This document shows, one piece after another, positions 45,461 to 57,839 of a stretch of 64,000 nt of DNA. A model generated the notes under the pieces. The model was not told the origin of the DNA and made no database searches. It saw only the letters and a list, made by a program, of their open reading frames with translations. Position numbers and translations under genes: made by a program. The DNA is from Sclerodactyla briareus (lineage: Eukaryota; Echinodermata; Holothuroidea; Dendrochirotida; Sclerodactylidae). Where the stretch lies: assembly GCA_026419785.1 (NCBI GenBank), contig JAODTK010005869.1, forward strand, positions 241,327-305,326, read 5' to 3'. Position 1 is the stretch's first letter; every line of letters starts with the position of its first letter.

Positions 45461-48400
45461 TAGATATCGATCGCATCATTGAGAAAAGCTGATATAGCGC
45501 GCCATGCCACCTCGTTTCCTGAATCTGAGTCCTATCTCAAAGGGCAAGCGTTTTTCGATAATCTTTTTTGGGGGAGAGGGGGGTATTTATGATGGACCAT
45601 CGAAACAGAGCACAAGTCAGGTGGCACGGAGCGCACGAGAATATTATGAGAAATTAAGACCATAAGTATCATCTTATTCTTCACACGTTAATAAGTATTG
45701 CACAGAGGAGGCTCTCCGCAAGAGAGTCGGGGGCTATAATCATCCTGGACCTTCCGCAAACCGCAGTATCAAAGGGGTAAACGTTTGCCTTGCATTTTAC
45801 GGTGTATTGTGGACAATCTTCTGTAAACGCAACCCCCTATCACTTACGAATTAGGGATTCGGTTAGGGATCAGGGTTGACGTTAGCCCAATAAGCGGAAT
45901 TCTTATTCAGAGGTGCGTAGAGGGCCTTCTTCAAAATAAGTAGGCTACAGTAATGAACCCCTACTGCCTATACAGGACTCAACCGCGGAATAACAGGACC
46001 TAATAATTACCCAATTTCTTGTTTTGACATGATAATAGAAGTTGCATACCCCCGCGGTCTACGTTTTACTACAGTTTATATAATGGCAACTGCTTGCGGT
46101 AGATTGATATTTGTTAACTTGAAAGCATTATCTCCGACGCTCATAAATTACATATCGGGACAATTCCAGAAAATTAATCTCGTGGGAATGGGGAGCACGT
46201 GACTAGAAAGTTTGAATCTAATGATGACAATCGAGAAGAAAGCTGTAATTGTGAAAAGAGAGAGAACTGACAAACTATCGGAAATATGGTTGCGTCAGAT
46301 CGGGTGTTGCAATCGATCCTGTATCAGATCGATAAACGAAGGCGAACCTGGCTTCTGAGGCATCTCTTGATCTAAACAAGTGTCATGTAACACTGTCTCG
46401 GAATATTCTATTGAAGAACATAGGTTAGAAACGTCTCGACTACAACTTCAGTAACGATTTCTATTCCTTTTTTCAAATGCCTCGAAATTAGTATAAAGAG
46501 CACAGCGTTTCGTATCACAGCAGCGCCATGATATGTTCACTAGACCTTACTTTCAAGTTTCCAGTCAATATGCGGTTCAGCCCAATTAATACTCTCATAT
46601 TTACTTCATTCGTCCCATCCAGAACATTCCAATTAGTTTTCTTTTTCTGACCACAATGGAGCATTACTTGTCCAATCAGCTCGCCAATCGCCGCAACAAG
46701 GCCCCATAGGCTTCAATCAAGAAGCAAAAGTCTTAGAGCCGATTGCGCGGTGTTCCCTTATAAAACCCTCCTCCCAGCTATATGTGTTAGGCGATGCCGT
46801 CGGCGGATCGGCAACTCGTAAACTTGTCATTTGACACGGAACTTGTTGAAACAGGATCCATGCAGCGGCCCGATTTTTCTGGAATTACCACGGCCTACTG
46901 CTATCTTGTTTTACTTGACTGTTAACCAAAAGAACATTCTTCGCGCCATCTCCCAAACCAGCATATGGAGGAAAAGTCCTCAACAGCATGGTATACCTAC
47001 ACAAGCTTCGTGTTTATCGACGGCGGTGAGATTCACAGCCCGTTTTCGGATAGGCCTATATAGACATCGATCGCATCATTCAAGAGGGCGGCTGGAGCGC
47101 GCCATGCCAAACTTGTTTCTCTGGAGGGAAGAGTGGGGGTTATGATGTGACCATCGAAACTGAGCACAAGTCAGGTGGCACGGAGCGCACGAGAATATTA
47201 TGAGAAATTAAGACCATAAGTATCATCTTTATTCTTCACACCGTTAATAAGTATTGCACAGAGGAGGCTCTCCGCAAGAGAGTTCCGGGCGGCTAATAAT
47301 CATCCTGACCTTCCGACAGAACCCGCAGTAGCAACGGGGGGACAACGGTGCCTGGCAGTTTTGACGTTGTGATGGTGGACAATATTCTGTAAACGAAATC
47401 CCCCTATCAAACTTACGAATTAGGGATTCGGTTAGGGATCAGGGTTGACGTTAGCCAATAAGCGGAATTCTTATTCAGAGGTGCGTAGAGACCTTCTTCA
47501 AAATAAGTAGGCTACAGTAATGAACCCCTACTGCCTATACAGGACTCAAAGCGCGGAAATAACAGGACCTAATAATACCATTTCTTGTTTTGACATGATA
47601 ATAGAAAGTTGCATACCCCCGCGGTCTACGTTTTTACTACAGTATATATAATGGCAACTGCTTGCGGTAGATTGATATTTGTTAACTTGAAAGCATTATC
47701 TCCGACGCCTCATAAATTACATATCGGGACAATTTCAGAAAATTAATCTCGTGGGAATGGGGAGCACGTGACTAGAAAGTTGAATCTAATGATGACATAT
47801 TCGAGAAAGGAAAGCTGTAATTGTGAAAAGAGAGAGAACTGACAAACTATCGGAAATATGGTTGCGTCAGATCGGGTGTTGCAATCGATCCTGTATCAGA
47901 TCGGATTAAAGAAGGCGAACATGGCTTCTGAGGCATCTCTTGATCTAAACAAGTGTCATGTAACACTGTCTCGGAATATTCTATTGAAGAACATAGGTTA
48001 GAAACGTCTCGACTACAACTTCAGTAACGATTTCTATTCCTTTTTTCAAATGCCTCGAAATTAGTATAAAGAGCACAGCGTTTCGTATCACAGCAGCGCC
48101 ATGATATGTTCACTAGACCTTACTTTCAAGTTTCCAGTCAATATGCGGTTCAGCCCAATTAAACTACTTCAGTATTTACTTCATTACGTCCCATCCAGAA
48201 CATTCCAATTAGTTTTCTTTTTCTGACCACAATGGAGCATTACTTGTCCAATCAGCTCGCCAATCGCCGCAACAAGGCCCCATAGGCTTCAATCAAGAAG
48301 CAAAAGTCTTAGAGCCGATTGCGCGGTGTTCCCTTATAATCAACACTCCTCCCAGCTTTACGTGTAGGCATGCGTTCGGCGGATCGGCAACTCGTAAACT

Positions 48401-48790
48401 TGTCATTTGACACGGAACTTGTTGAAACAGGATCCATGCAGCGGCCCGATTTTTCTGGAATTACCACCGCTACTGATATCTTGTTTTACTTGACTGTTAA
48501 CCAAAAGAACATTCTTCGCGCCATCTCCCAAACCAGCATATGGAGGAAAAGTCCTCAACAGCATGGTATACCTACACAAGCTTCGTGTTTATCGACGGCG
48601 GTGAGATTCACAGCCCGTTTTCGGATAGGCCTATATAGACATCGATCGCATCATTCAAGAGGGCGGCTGGAGCGCGCCATGCCAAACTTGTTTCTCTGGA
48701 GGGAAGAGTGGGGGTTATGATGTGACCATCGAAACTGAGCACAAGTCAGGTGGCACGGAGTGCACAAGAACATCCATATGGAAAAACTAG
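45461..48790. repeat. ~1.58-kb nested tandem repeat in unit 2, two full copies plus a partial third
   Basis: ATCGATCGCATCATT occurs at 45466, 47066 and 48641. From 45595 to 48723 two consecutive ~1.56-kb segments are nearly identical, differing mainly by single-base indels and a few substitutions. That is far closer than unit 1 is to unit 2. The plus-strand frames at 46831-47145 and 48370-48720 are identical over most of their length only because the DNA is. The third copy is interrupted near 48800 by the 3.7-kb element. Confidence 0.93.
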
Positions 48791-51265
48791 GACCCGAAAT
48801 CTCATCATCATATTACCTAACAAGAACGCAACTCTGGGCGTAGTGATTCCTTGCCTTTTTTTTCGCGACATGTTCCCCTTACAAGGTTGTGGCATCACCA
48901 TGTGATTCAGCTCTATCAAACCCTGCAAGATGTGGTTGCCAACTCACAACCCAACACAAAAACCACCAACACCGCATTTTACTAACCGCAAGAGATCCGA
49001 GATCCTGTTGCTTTTGACCAAGGTCAAGAGTCATCTGCGGGCAATTGAAGTAAAATAACTGAAAATACTGACAAATAAACCTTGTAATGATGTACCTTGA
49101 AAGGTGAAGGTAAAGTCAGGAGTCACATCCAGTGAGGTCCGAAGTTTTCTACTCAGTGTGGGAAGCCCCAGCGACCGTAACACCGAGTCGGCAGACTGCA
49201 GGCAAGGCTAAATGAGGAAGGATCCTTCAGCGAACGTTATCACTCCTAAGTGACTGGTGTGGGTCAAGCAGATAGTGATGAGTGGCATTCCCTTTGAACG
49301 GACGACCAAACTATCATCAACATCATCAACGACTGTGAAAAAAAAGGGCTCCTTTTCGGGGAGGTAATTTTGGGAGGAAAGAGAAGGATGAAGGCCTATA
49401 TCTTGTCAATTGCATCCCTCCATACCCTGGACAAGGTGAGTCGTTGTAGGTACCATTCAGTGTTCAATAGCATGGTGTCTCACATGTAGGTCATTGTACC
49501 ATATGTCGTTAATCACTAATGTGACTGAGGGGTAAGTCATTGCCAGTCAATCGTTTCAATTGTACAGCAGAGTAGTCTGTGGTCTTTTAAAGTGCTGTGG
49601 GTGTATCAATTTTTAATATTTTTCAGGCACAAAAGTGACTGAGGGGTGCATCATTTGCTTACCCAAATAAGTGCAACGACTCACCTTGCCTGGGGTACTA
49701 GGGTGGGTCGTGCAATTGACAAGTGCATAACTGTTCAAATACTGTATCAATAGCCATTTTACCAGTCCATCAAATGTCTTATTGCCATTTTTAGGGTCAC
49801 AAAACTCTTCACAAGGCTTTTCAAATCACTAATCTCTCCGACATTAGTGGGGTTTGGGAATGTCTCTCTATAGGCCCACCCCACGCAGCACCTCCCATAA
49901 CAAAATATATTCTGGCGCATGATAATAATACAAATAGATAATAGAACAGACAAGATCTTCGTAATGTTCTAGTGTTATATATACATATAGCTCATGTTGA
50001 GACATTTCTGAATTATGTGGGCTCAGTTAATGTTGATCCAGTATGACTTCTGGCCAATTGTTTAAAATGTTAATATCCCTGCAATCACTTTTCCCAAATA
50101 GTCACATCATGGGAGTGTCAACACCAGATAGATAGGCACACCCCCACCCCAGGGGGAAGAAGAGAGATACTTATAGACTCAAACCCCTGCCATTTCTGCC
50201 TGGGGTACAGGGTAATGCCCTCACTTTTTGCTCATAGCAAATAATGCACAAATGTGCCCTTCCCCACTTTCAGAAGCTTCCTTGACCCTTGCTTTCTCTT
50301 CCTCCCAACTCACTACCCTCTCACTGCTTCTACACATACCACAGTTAATCCCCTCATTAGGGCTTGCCTATGAATCACAGGTAATAATACCCAAGGGCAG
50401 TCCTGCCTGTCAAGTAAATGCACATCCTGGAAGTGTACTTTCTGTATTCCCAATAGGGAAGTGTTAACTTTAAATGTAAACAATCAGATAATCAGTAGAC
50501 TGAGTGCCACACAGAGAATAATTGATTACACACTCTCAATCCTCTGGCATTGCCAGTGCCAGGTACCATTTCCACACTGAATGTTTTTTCCTTGTGACAG
50601 GAAGTCAAAAGTTTATTATGGGTTACCTGCCAGTCTCCCACACAAACAACTTGAGAGATTAAATTCTTTGAGGATTGGGAATGTTGACCAGCCAACTAAA
50701 GGCTTATTATAGTATACACACACAATGCAGGCAGTGGTTGAAAAGGATTATGGCTGGGCCACATAGGTGTTCTAATTGAATTCAGCAGGACATTTCCTGG
50801 TGTGCATTTCTGCTGTAATACCTAGTTAAATGGGAATTTGAAGATCATAACACCATTTTCAATTAATGTAAGGCAACAAACTTGGCATTCCCCCTCGAGT
50901 AAATATAATATACGCCTATGCCAGTGTGTCTACCCCCCCCCCCTCCTCCCACCCTCCCATCGATATCCATGGTTACTAATCCCAATTTGTACCTCCCCTG
51001 AGAAAATGCCACTGGGATTAAATGTGAAATATAACACTAAATGAGGAGGAAGTATACGCAAGAAGAGGCGTTTCTGCCTTGCAAAGGAATTGGTCAATAA
51101 ATGCAGTGATGCAGGCTTCAAATAGGGGCTACATTTTTCAATTTTCATGAACTGCATATGAAACCTGTGGGGGGGGGGGTGGTGCATGCAAGACCAACAT
51201 TACCACCCCACCCGTAGCAACACACTACTGATCAGAAGGTACATATAGGCTGGTCACTTGGTGCA

Positions 51266-51434
51266 GTCCAATATTCAGACATATCAGGAATAACAATAAA
51301 ATGACAATTCAAGAATTTGTACTGTCTTCACTGGGGGAAATATTTGTGTAGTCCAATACTCAAACATATCAGGAATAACAATAAAATGACAATTCAAGAA
51401 TTTGTACTGTCTTCACTGGGGGAAATATTTGTTT
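51266..51434. repeat. 85-bp tandem duplication inside the 3.7-kb insertion
   Basis: GTCCAATATTCAGACATATC (51266) and GTCCAATACTCAAACATATC (51351) open two copies that are otherwise almost identical. Confidence 0.93.
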
Positions 51435-51514
51435 GGTTGGCTATAGCTTGTTCTCACTCTGTAAAATTGAATCCGTGCAGAAAACATATATAGGATTTGT
51501 ACTATGGTGACTGG

Positions 51515-52490
51515 AATGACTTTGACCTGATACCAAAAACAATAGGGTAATCTTCATCCGTGTACCAAAATATTTGAACTCAATAGATACATGCCTTCAT
51601 TAATATCATGCTGACGAGCAGATGTCAAATTGCCAAATTTATCCACATTTCTGTTCAGCTGTCTTGACCTTCCACATTCATTGAGATAGTTGTGATAAGA
51701 GTATCGTAGTATGGTAGTGTCATCGACTTTTTGTTTGTCTTAACAAGACGCTTCCGGCCAACACAAAAAAGCATGCAAAATCACCAGGTCAAAAGTCAGA
51801 TGAGGTCAAAAGGTCAATGAGGTCAAATGAGGTCAAAGTCGGTCACCAGATGTATTTCACCCAGACGAACGAAACTTTCCATACGACAGTCCTCCAAAAT
51901 GTTTCGTTGCCAAATTATATGACAATTTTAGCTGTCTTGACCTTCCACATTCATTGAGATAGCTTGTGATAAGAGTATCGTAGTATGGTAGTGTCATCGA
52001 CTTTTTGTTTGTCTTAACAAGACGCTTCCGGCCAACACAAAAAAGCAGGCAAAATCGCCAGGTCAGAAGGTCAATGAGGTCAAAAGGTCAATGAGGTCAA
52101 AGTCGGTCACCAGATGTATTTCACCCAGACGAACGAAACTTTCAATTACTCAGTCCCAGGGGGCCAAAATGTTTCGTTGCCGAGATATATGACGATTTCC
52201 TATGGTGACCTTGAATGCCCGTTAATGACATGGCAGGTTTTAAAAAAAACAAAAGGGTTAATCCTCACCATACATGCTCCACATACCCAATTTGAACTTG
52301 ATAGATACTCGCGTTCGTTTAGATATCGTGCTGACAAGCTTTTTGAACTTTGCCCTCTCGTGACCTTGAATGAACTTGAACGGGCACCCAAAACAATAGG
52401 GGTCATCCTCCCCATACGTGCAACCCACATACCTAATTGAACTTGATACCAGTTTGCGTACGTTAGATATCGTGCTGACAAGGGGTGTCA
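51515..52490. repeat. Nested tandem repeats with AGGTCA direct-repeat clusters
   Basis: Two 273-bp units start at 51658 and 51931 (GCTGTCTTGACCTTCCACAT). A ~155-bp repeat beginning TGACCTTGAATG follows at ~52204 and 52359, with a diverged member at ~51515. Each 273-bp unit holds a cluster of AGGTCA half-sites at 51785-51840 and 52060-52105. Confidence 0.9.
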
Positions 52491-54159
52491 CACACCACAC
52501 CCACAACATATACCACCCACACACACAATACGCACGGTGCATGACTGCATAACTTCCTGTTGCCTTCGGCAAGGAATCAAAAACAAGAGTAAAGAGAGGG
52601 GGTGCACGGGACTAACCAATTCACAATCGGTTTAGGCAACAATCGAAGCTATAAATTGACATACCATAAATCTCGTGTTGCTTCTAAGATATTCCCTTTT
52701 TTTAGAGCTTTTCCAACAGTCATATTATACCACGATTCCTAATAAAACAAATTCCATCAATCGGGAGTTTTTCTCTCTTTTATATTTGATTTCGTTCTGT
52801 TGCGAAGAAAAGAATGCAAATCAAATGCTCATTCGTTGCTCTTTGTATAGCAAAGGGGCCTCACAGGATGGCGGGAAATGGCACCCCTCTTGCTTATTTT
52901 GAAGGACGATGATGCAAAGCCACAGTTTTTCGACCAATTTAAAAATAGTGGCGGAATGTCGTAAGTTTGATATTGCCCAAGTCTCACAAAATAGTTGCCA
53001 GTCTGAGAGTACATTTCCTTTGAATTCATGTTAAGTAGGCCTATACTAATGACGACACTACTATTAAGTTTTACCACATTTTGGAAGAACAATCAACGAA
53101 AAAACTGTGCATTAGTAATATCGCAGGTAGTCCTTCGCTTTTGCTTGCTCGATTTCATATTGTTTTCATTAATAAAATGTGGAAAGCTTCGCATTTCTAG
53201 GCAATTGATTCTCAATGCAATTGGTGCAATACTAGCACACCTGGAACACCCATTCAAAAAATTCTTATTTTGCATTTTCAACTAGTCTGAGGATAAGCCA
53301 ATCCTTTGGAATTTTGCAACTGGGTGCAATATAACACACATGAACATGCAGTTCGCTTGTGAAATATCTTCCGTTTCACCCCAAGGACGTGGTATTTTCA
53401 GGATGGGTATAAACTAAGGTGTAAGACTTGCAGGTTGTTTCACAGGTGAAAATTAATACATACGAACTCGATCGGTCTCGTAGCACAGTCCTAGTCTACA
53501 TACAGCCCTACTCGGTTCTCGAAATACCGAAGTTTCCAAATGTTTAATGATTGTTCATTGGCGGCGTACATGCTAGGTTGGAGTCGTTTGTGGACTTGCT
53601 CCAAAATCGGGTTCTTGGCAGTTTAATGCGGTACATATTCTAATCTAACCAAGATAGATGATAGATGGTAAATATGCATCATATTTGGTGTGCATTCGAT
53701 TCTATTTTTCCTAGATGGGGGAAAGAGGTCAACTCGGGGGACTTTCCCCTTCCCCCACGATGGCTGCGCCACTGTAAGCTGTAAGGGGAAAATGGGGAAA
53801 ATATTGCCATCTTAGCTTTCTACGACTGTTGAACTTAGTTGCGCTGTGTTCATGGTGTGAACTTACAACAAACACTCAAATTCTCAATGGGGAGGGGCGC
53901 ATGGGGGAACGACTTTCATGGGGGGCGGGCGGCCACATACCCCTGGCTGGCGCCAATGCAATTGTTCGATCTAAAACTCATTAGACTGAAGTTTGTCTAC
54001 GAAAAGCCGTCATTTCGGGAGATGGAGTGCCTCATGCGGATAGGGTCTTCTGCGTGAATGCTCGATCAATCACAATACCATGGTTCAATCACCGTCTGAC
54101 ACGATCAATCTGTCACTCTGCCCATGCTGATGGGGATTATTTCTTTAGTAAGCATAAAT

Positions 54160-55620
54160 TGCGCCATTTCCTGTTCCACGAAATCCTTGAGAGGTTTGCC
54201 ATAACTTGGTTGGTAGCGTTCAAACTCAAATAGATGTTTATTTGTCTTATGAGGATCAAACGCATCTTACAAGTTCCAATTGAAAACGTCCCGAAGTCAA
54301 CGCAAGGTTGTTTCAAACGAGCACGCGACCTAGAGAAACTTAAACGCAAGTTGAATGAATGTACTTATGAGGTACGGCAGCAGACGCTAAAATTGTCTGG
54401 CTCGGCGACAGCGCGTAATGTGCGTGAGATGAGTTTCAGGCTCTTGAGATCCATCATGTTAGAACGACTAGAAACTGTAGTAGAAGTAGGACAGGTAACC
54501 CGAAAGGCTATCGACGACTGGAATCTCCTGGACGCACGTTTTTCACGTATATAGATTTTCAACGGAATCAAATTATTGGCGAAAATATGTCCCGTGGAAT
54601 ACGAAAACATAGGGCTACCCAATGGTTGCCTCGATTATTAATTTAATTTATTGAGGACATTTTTTACCTGTTGTTCTCTCGCTACGTGGAGATGTGCGGA
54701 ATTCGAAAGTAGTATAAATTAGGACGCGCGTTGCCTGGTATCGAAATGGACTCACGGCTTCATGCTGGCAGTTTTAGTCATCCGGACGAGTGCCTCGATG
54801 CCATTCAACGACCTTACTTACAAAATCCATGAGAATAGCAACGATCTTGAGAGAACTAAATATCAGCTATACATTCTGGAAGTTAACTTGAATAGAGCAA
54901 TTCTCTCATTAGGGAAAATAGGTGCTTTCCCCAAAAAGACAGTAAGTTGTGAGAAAAGTAGTAGGCCGATAAAGAGGTCTTCTCATTACATTCCGCATTG
55001 TGTCAATTGCTGTTTTGTGAACAATATTATTTCTCAAAACGTGCGGAGGTCACGCAGGTTGTTCCAACGAGCGCGCGACCTACCAGCCTACAGGAACTTA
55101 AACGCAAAATTAAGACATGTTACATGGAACCATGGCAGCAGACGCTAAGCATTGCCATGGCATCAGCGGCAGAGCGTAATGGCGCGAGAGATACAGGCTC
55201 TATGAGATCCATCGTTGTAAAACATTTTTTGTACTTCGTTGTTCCCTCGCTACGTGAAGATTGTGATTCGTAAGTTGTATAAAGTAAGGCCAAGCGTTGC
55301 CTGGGATCGAAACAGATTCACGGCATGTGAAGTCATCGGAGACAAGAGCCGCGTTGCCATTTAACGACCCTTAACTACAAAAGCATATAAAAGGATAACG
55401 ACGACCATGAAAGATACTAAGTATCAGCTAATGGGCCCAATTTTTTTTCCTAGGAACTGACTTGAATGCAGTTCTCCAATTAGGCAAAAAGGTGGTTCCC
55501 CTAAAAAAAAAGCGGTAATTTTGTGCGAGAGGTAGTGGCCGTTGTAGAGGTTTTTCATACATTGAGCATTGTGTCAATGCTGCTTTATGAACACGATTCC
55601 TCCTCAAAGAGGGAGAGTCT
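54160..55620. repeat. ~0.6-0.7-kb nested tandem repeat in unit 2
   Basis: Paralogous to 39760-41140. A 106-codon frame at 54234-54554 (RARDLEKLKRKLNECTYE and on) is intact in this copy only; the unit 1 paralogue and the second internal copy have frameshifts. A third partial copy continues from 56560 to about 56790. Confidence 0.85.
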
Positions 55621-56057
55621 GTATGTTGAGGAAAATACTAGAAAAGGAGGACTGTTGAATGAAATTTACTGATAAATTGAAATAAACTGGAGAACAATAT
55701 TTGAGTCAAAATTTGAAAAACTTTTATTGATTGATGCATGTTCATATGAAAACTAACCAGAAATGTCGTAAGTTGCAGAACTTGATATGGTTAATATTCT
55801 AAAATCTAACTTATGCCAAAAAGGGGGGCGCATTTGCCTGATTTCATGCAAATTTCTAAATTGGTAGCTGGGTGATTCTGTTCTGATCCACCGCAACCAA
55901 GCGAACCACCTGCTGGCGGTCGCCTGGTTGAAATTGCGGCAAAACGAACCCACTTCATTGTTCACGAAACCCCCCATCTTGTTTGGCGTTGTTGAGAGCA
56001 GACAACGTGAAAAAATTGGTATATTTCTTATAATAAGCATCAGACATACATGTACAA

Positions 56058-56420
56058 TGATAATAATAATAATAAACCGAACATTTATATAGCGCCCTTA
56101 AAATGAGTTGTCAGTGGGCTTTACAAGAAACAAAAAACAAACGCCAAAGCTCCCGTGAACAACATTGCGGGAAATTTTTATTGTCTTGAAGTGACACGGA
56201 ACAGCAATGCGAGGCTATTCCAGAGCTTGGGAGCCGCGACACTAAATGTGCGATCACCAGCAGTTCGTATCTGGCCATCCCGCCACTCGGGAGTAGGAGC
56301 AACAGAGGAACGTTACGGGTATGACGGAAGGTTGTGCGACAAGGAAGGGCCACCCTCACACGGTTTTGAAACCAGGCTGTTTCGAGAATAACGAGAGCAA
56401 GACCCCAGGGGAATACACGA
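56058..56420 (-). mobile_element. LINE 3' end, copy L5
   Basis: The minus strand reads AAPKLWNSLALLFRVTS, a degraded tail, then GGGCGCTATATAAATGTTCG and (ATT)n at 56060-56077. Paralogue of L4. Confidence 0.82.
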
Positions 56421-56791
56421 TTATTGAGATGAAATTAATAATCTCATATGGGTATTTCTCGGTCTTGCTAACGACGCTGTAATGGCATTTACATTGCATC
56501 GGCGCTAATAAAGTGGCATGAGGAAGTTATGGTAGACTCTGGGGCCGCTGCAATTTATCAAACTAATTCATTGCCATATTTTACGCATGTTGTTCCCTCA
56601 CTGTGTTGACAAAAGTGCATTTTTTCTCAATCATTTTTTTTTTTTTTTTTGGAGTGGAATAGATTCACGGCAAAAGTGACTGGTTTATTTAATCCAGACG
56701 AGGTCACGTATGTTATTTGGACGACCTTAATTGAAATAATCGTAGAATGACTTAATACATCAGATACTAAATCATTATAGAAGTATAAACT

Positions 56792-57833
56792 ACTGCAGCC
56801 AGGGCGATCTGGAGCGTTTCGAAAAGTGGGGGGAACATCGAAAGTACATTGACCACTGAAGCGGAGCGCCACCCCATAAACAAATGGTTGGCGGCGGAGC
56901 GTACAAGAAAATTCAGATTTTCATCCCCTCGAGATCGACGGAAGCGGCATTTGCCAGGATCAATAGCACCAGGTACATGGGGTGATTGAGTAAAAGACAG
57001 ACAAAAAAGGTTTTGTGCATACTACGAAGGTTACCGAGGATCGCACATGGTATGTGTCTACCTTTCTACTCTGGCATTGTTTGAGTGGGATCCAGGGGTC
57101 TACCGAACGGTCTATGGTGGGATCGAAAGGGAAAGGCTAACGGGGACACTGCCATTTTGGGAACACGAAAATTCGTACCGACTATGGTGGGATCGAAGGG
57201 GAAAGGCTAACGGGACCACTGCATTTTGGGAACAGAAAATTCGTACCCGAATTGTACAAGTCAGCCTTGAAACTACCGGCGCGCGCGAAGCGCGTGAAAA
57301 AAATTGCATTTTTCCGGGCATTTTATCGAAAAGTCTGCAAAAAATTCAGGCATTTTTTCACTTTGCTTTTTCCTTCCAAATTTCCACGAATTTTTCATCT
57401 CAGAAAATGGGGGGGGGGAGTCTACCCAAGGCTTCTGAAATTAATCGAGTGAACGAAATTATTAGAAGCATTACATCGCGTATTTTAATAGCCTACAACG
57501 CCTGGAAGAAAAGCGCCATGCGCGCGAAGCACTTCGAGAACTCGGTAGGAAACATGGGTAATCCTTTCACTTCGGACCTAGTCGGGTCCAGATCTCCACG
57601 TGGGTCGCACCTGGAATTAGTGGACTTAAGACAATTTCCAACGCGATTATTGTTTGGTTAGACAAAATTGAATCAGTTTAGAGTGATACAAATCGGGCAT
57701 GTGCCTATTATTTTTTTATTACGGTCCAGAAAAGTGGGGGGACAAACGATATGATATCCCCCCCCCCACTTTTGAAAGTGGGGGGACATGTTCCCCCCCC
57801 CGTCCCCCACCTGTTGACGCCCATGACTGCAGC
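56792..57833 (-). mobile_element. hAT-like non-autonomous transposon with 8-bp target duplication
   Basis: ACTGCAGC occurs at 56792-56799 and again at 57826-57833. Between them the ends read CAGGGCGATCTGGAGCG on the left and, reverse-complemented, CATGGGCGTCAACAGGTGGG on the right: short imperfect inverted repeats of the CAGGGGCG type. CCCCCCACTTTT/AAAAGTGGGGGG blocks lie near both ends. An 8-bp duplication is characteristic of hAT elements. A 70-bp tandem duplication lies at 57111-57249. The 204-codon frame at 57047-57661 spans that duplication and shows no transposase motif. Confidence 0.75.
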
Positions 57834-57839
57834 ATACCT

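Larger units (their letters stand above)
48844..52579. mobile_element. 3.7-kb insertion in unit 2, probable non-autonomous transposon
   Basis: Unit 1 is uninterrupted at the matching place (37775-37880), so 48.8-52.58 kb is an insertion with a small local replacement. TGATTCCTTGCC (48844-48855) faces its complement GGCAAGGAATCA (52568-52579). Next to the right end GTTGCCTTCGGCAAG forms a hairpin. The right third is made of nested tandem repeats. No transposase, Rep or RT motif was seen in any frame. Family assignment is open: a TIR element or a Helitron-like one are both possible. Confidence 0.65.
42491..56625. repeat. 10.4-kb tandem segmental duplication, unit 2 (expanded to 14.1 kb)
   Basis: Colinear with unit 1 at an initial offset of 10,429 bp. 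The extra length comes from an additional ~1.57-kb nested repeat and a 3.7-kb element. Relative to unit 1 it lacks the 159-bp transposon, the 34786-35630 segment and ~280 bp around 39115-39400. The start lies inside a SINE and the end inside the 0.6-kb nested repeat. Confidence 0.94.

Noticed and set aside
46831..48720. Two nearly identical plus-strand frames (104 and 116 codons) in tandem
   Set aside because: They are identical because the 1.57-kb DNA is duplicated; the unit 1 paralogue near 37.4 kb is frameshifted and shows no protein-level conservation.
52114..52440. 108-codon plus-strand frame and opposing minus-strand frames
   Set aside because: They run through the TGACCTTGAATG tandem repeat and repeat-unit junctions; non-coding repeat is the simpler reading.
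57047..57661. Longest open frame in the window (204 codons, plus strand)
   Set aside because: It spans a 70-bp tandem duplication inside a hAT-like element, has no transposase motif and has low-complexity stretches; best explained as a chance frame.
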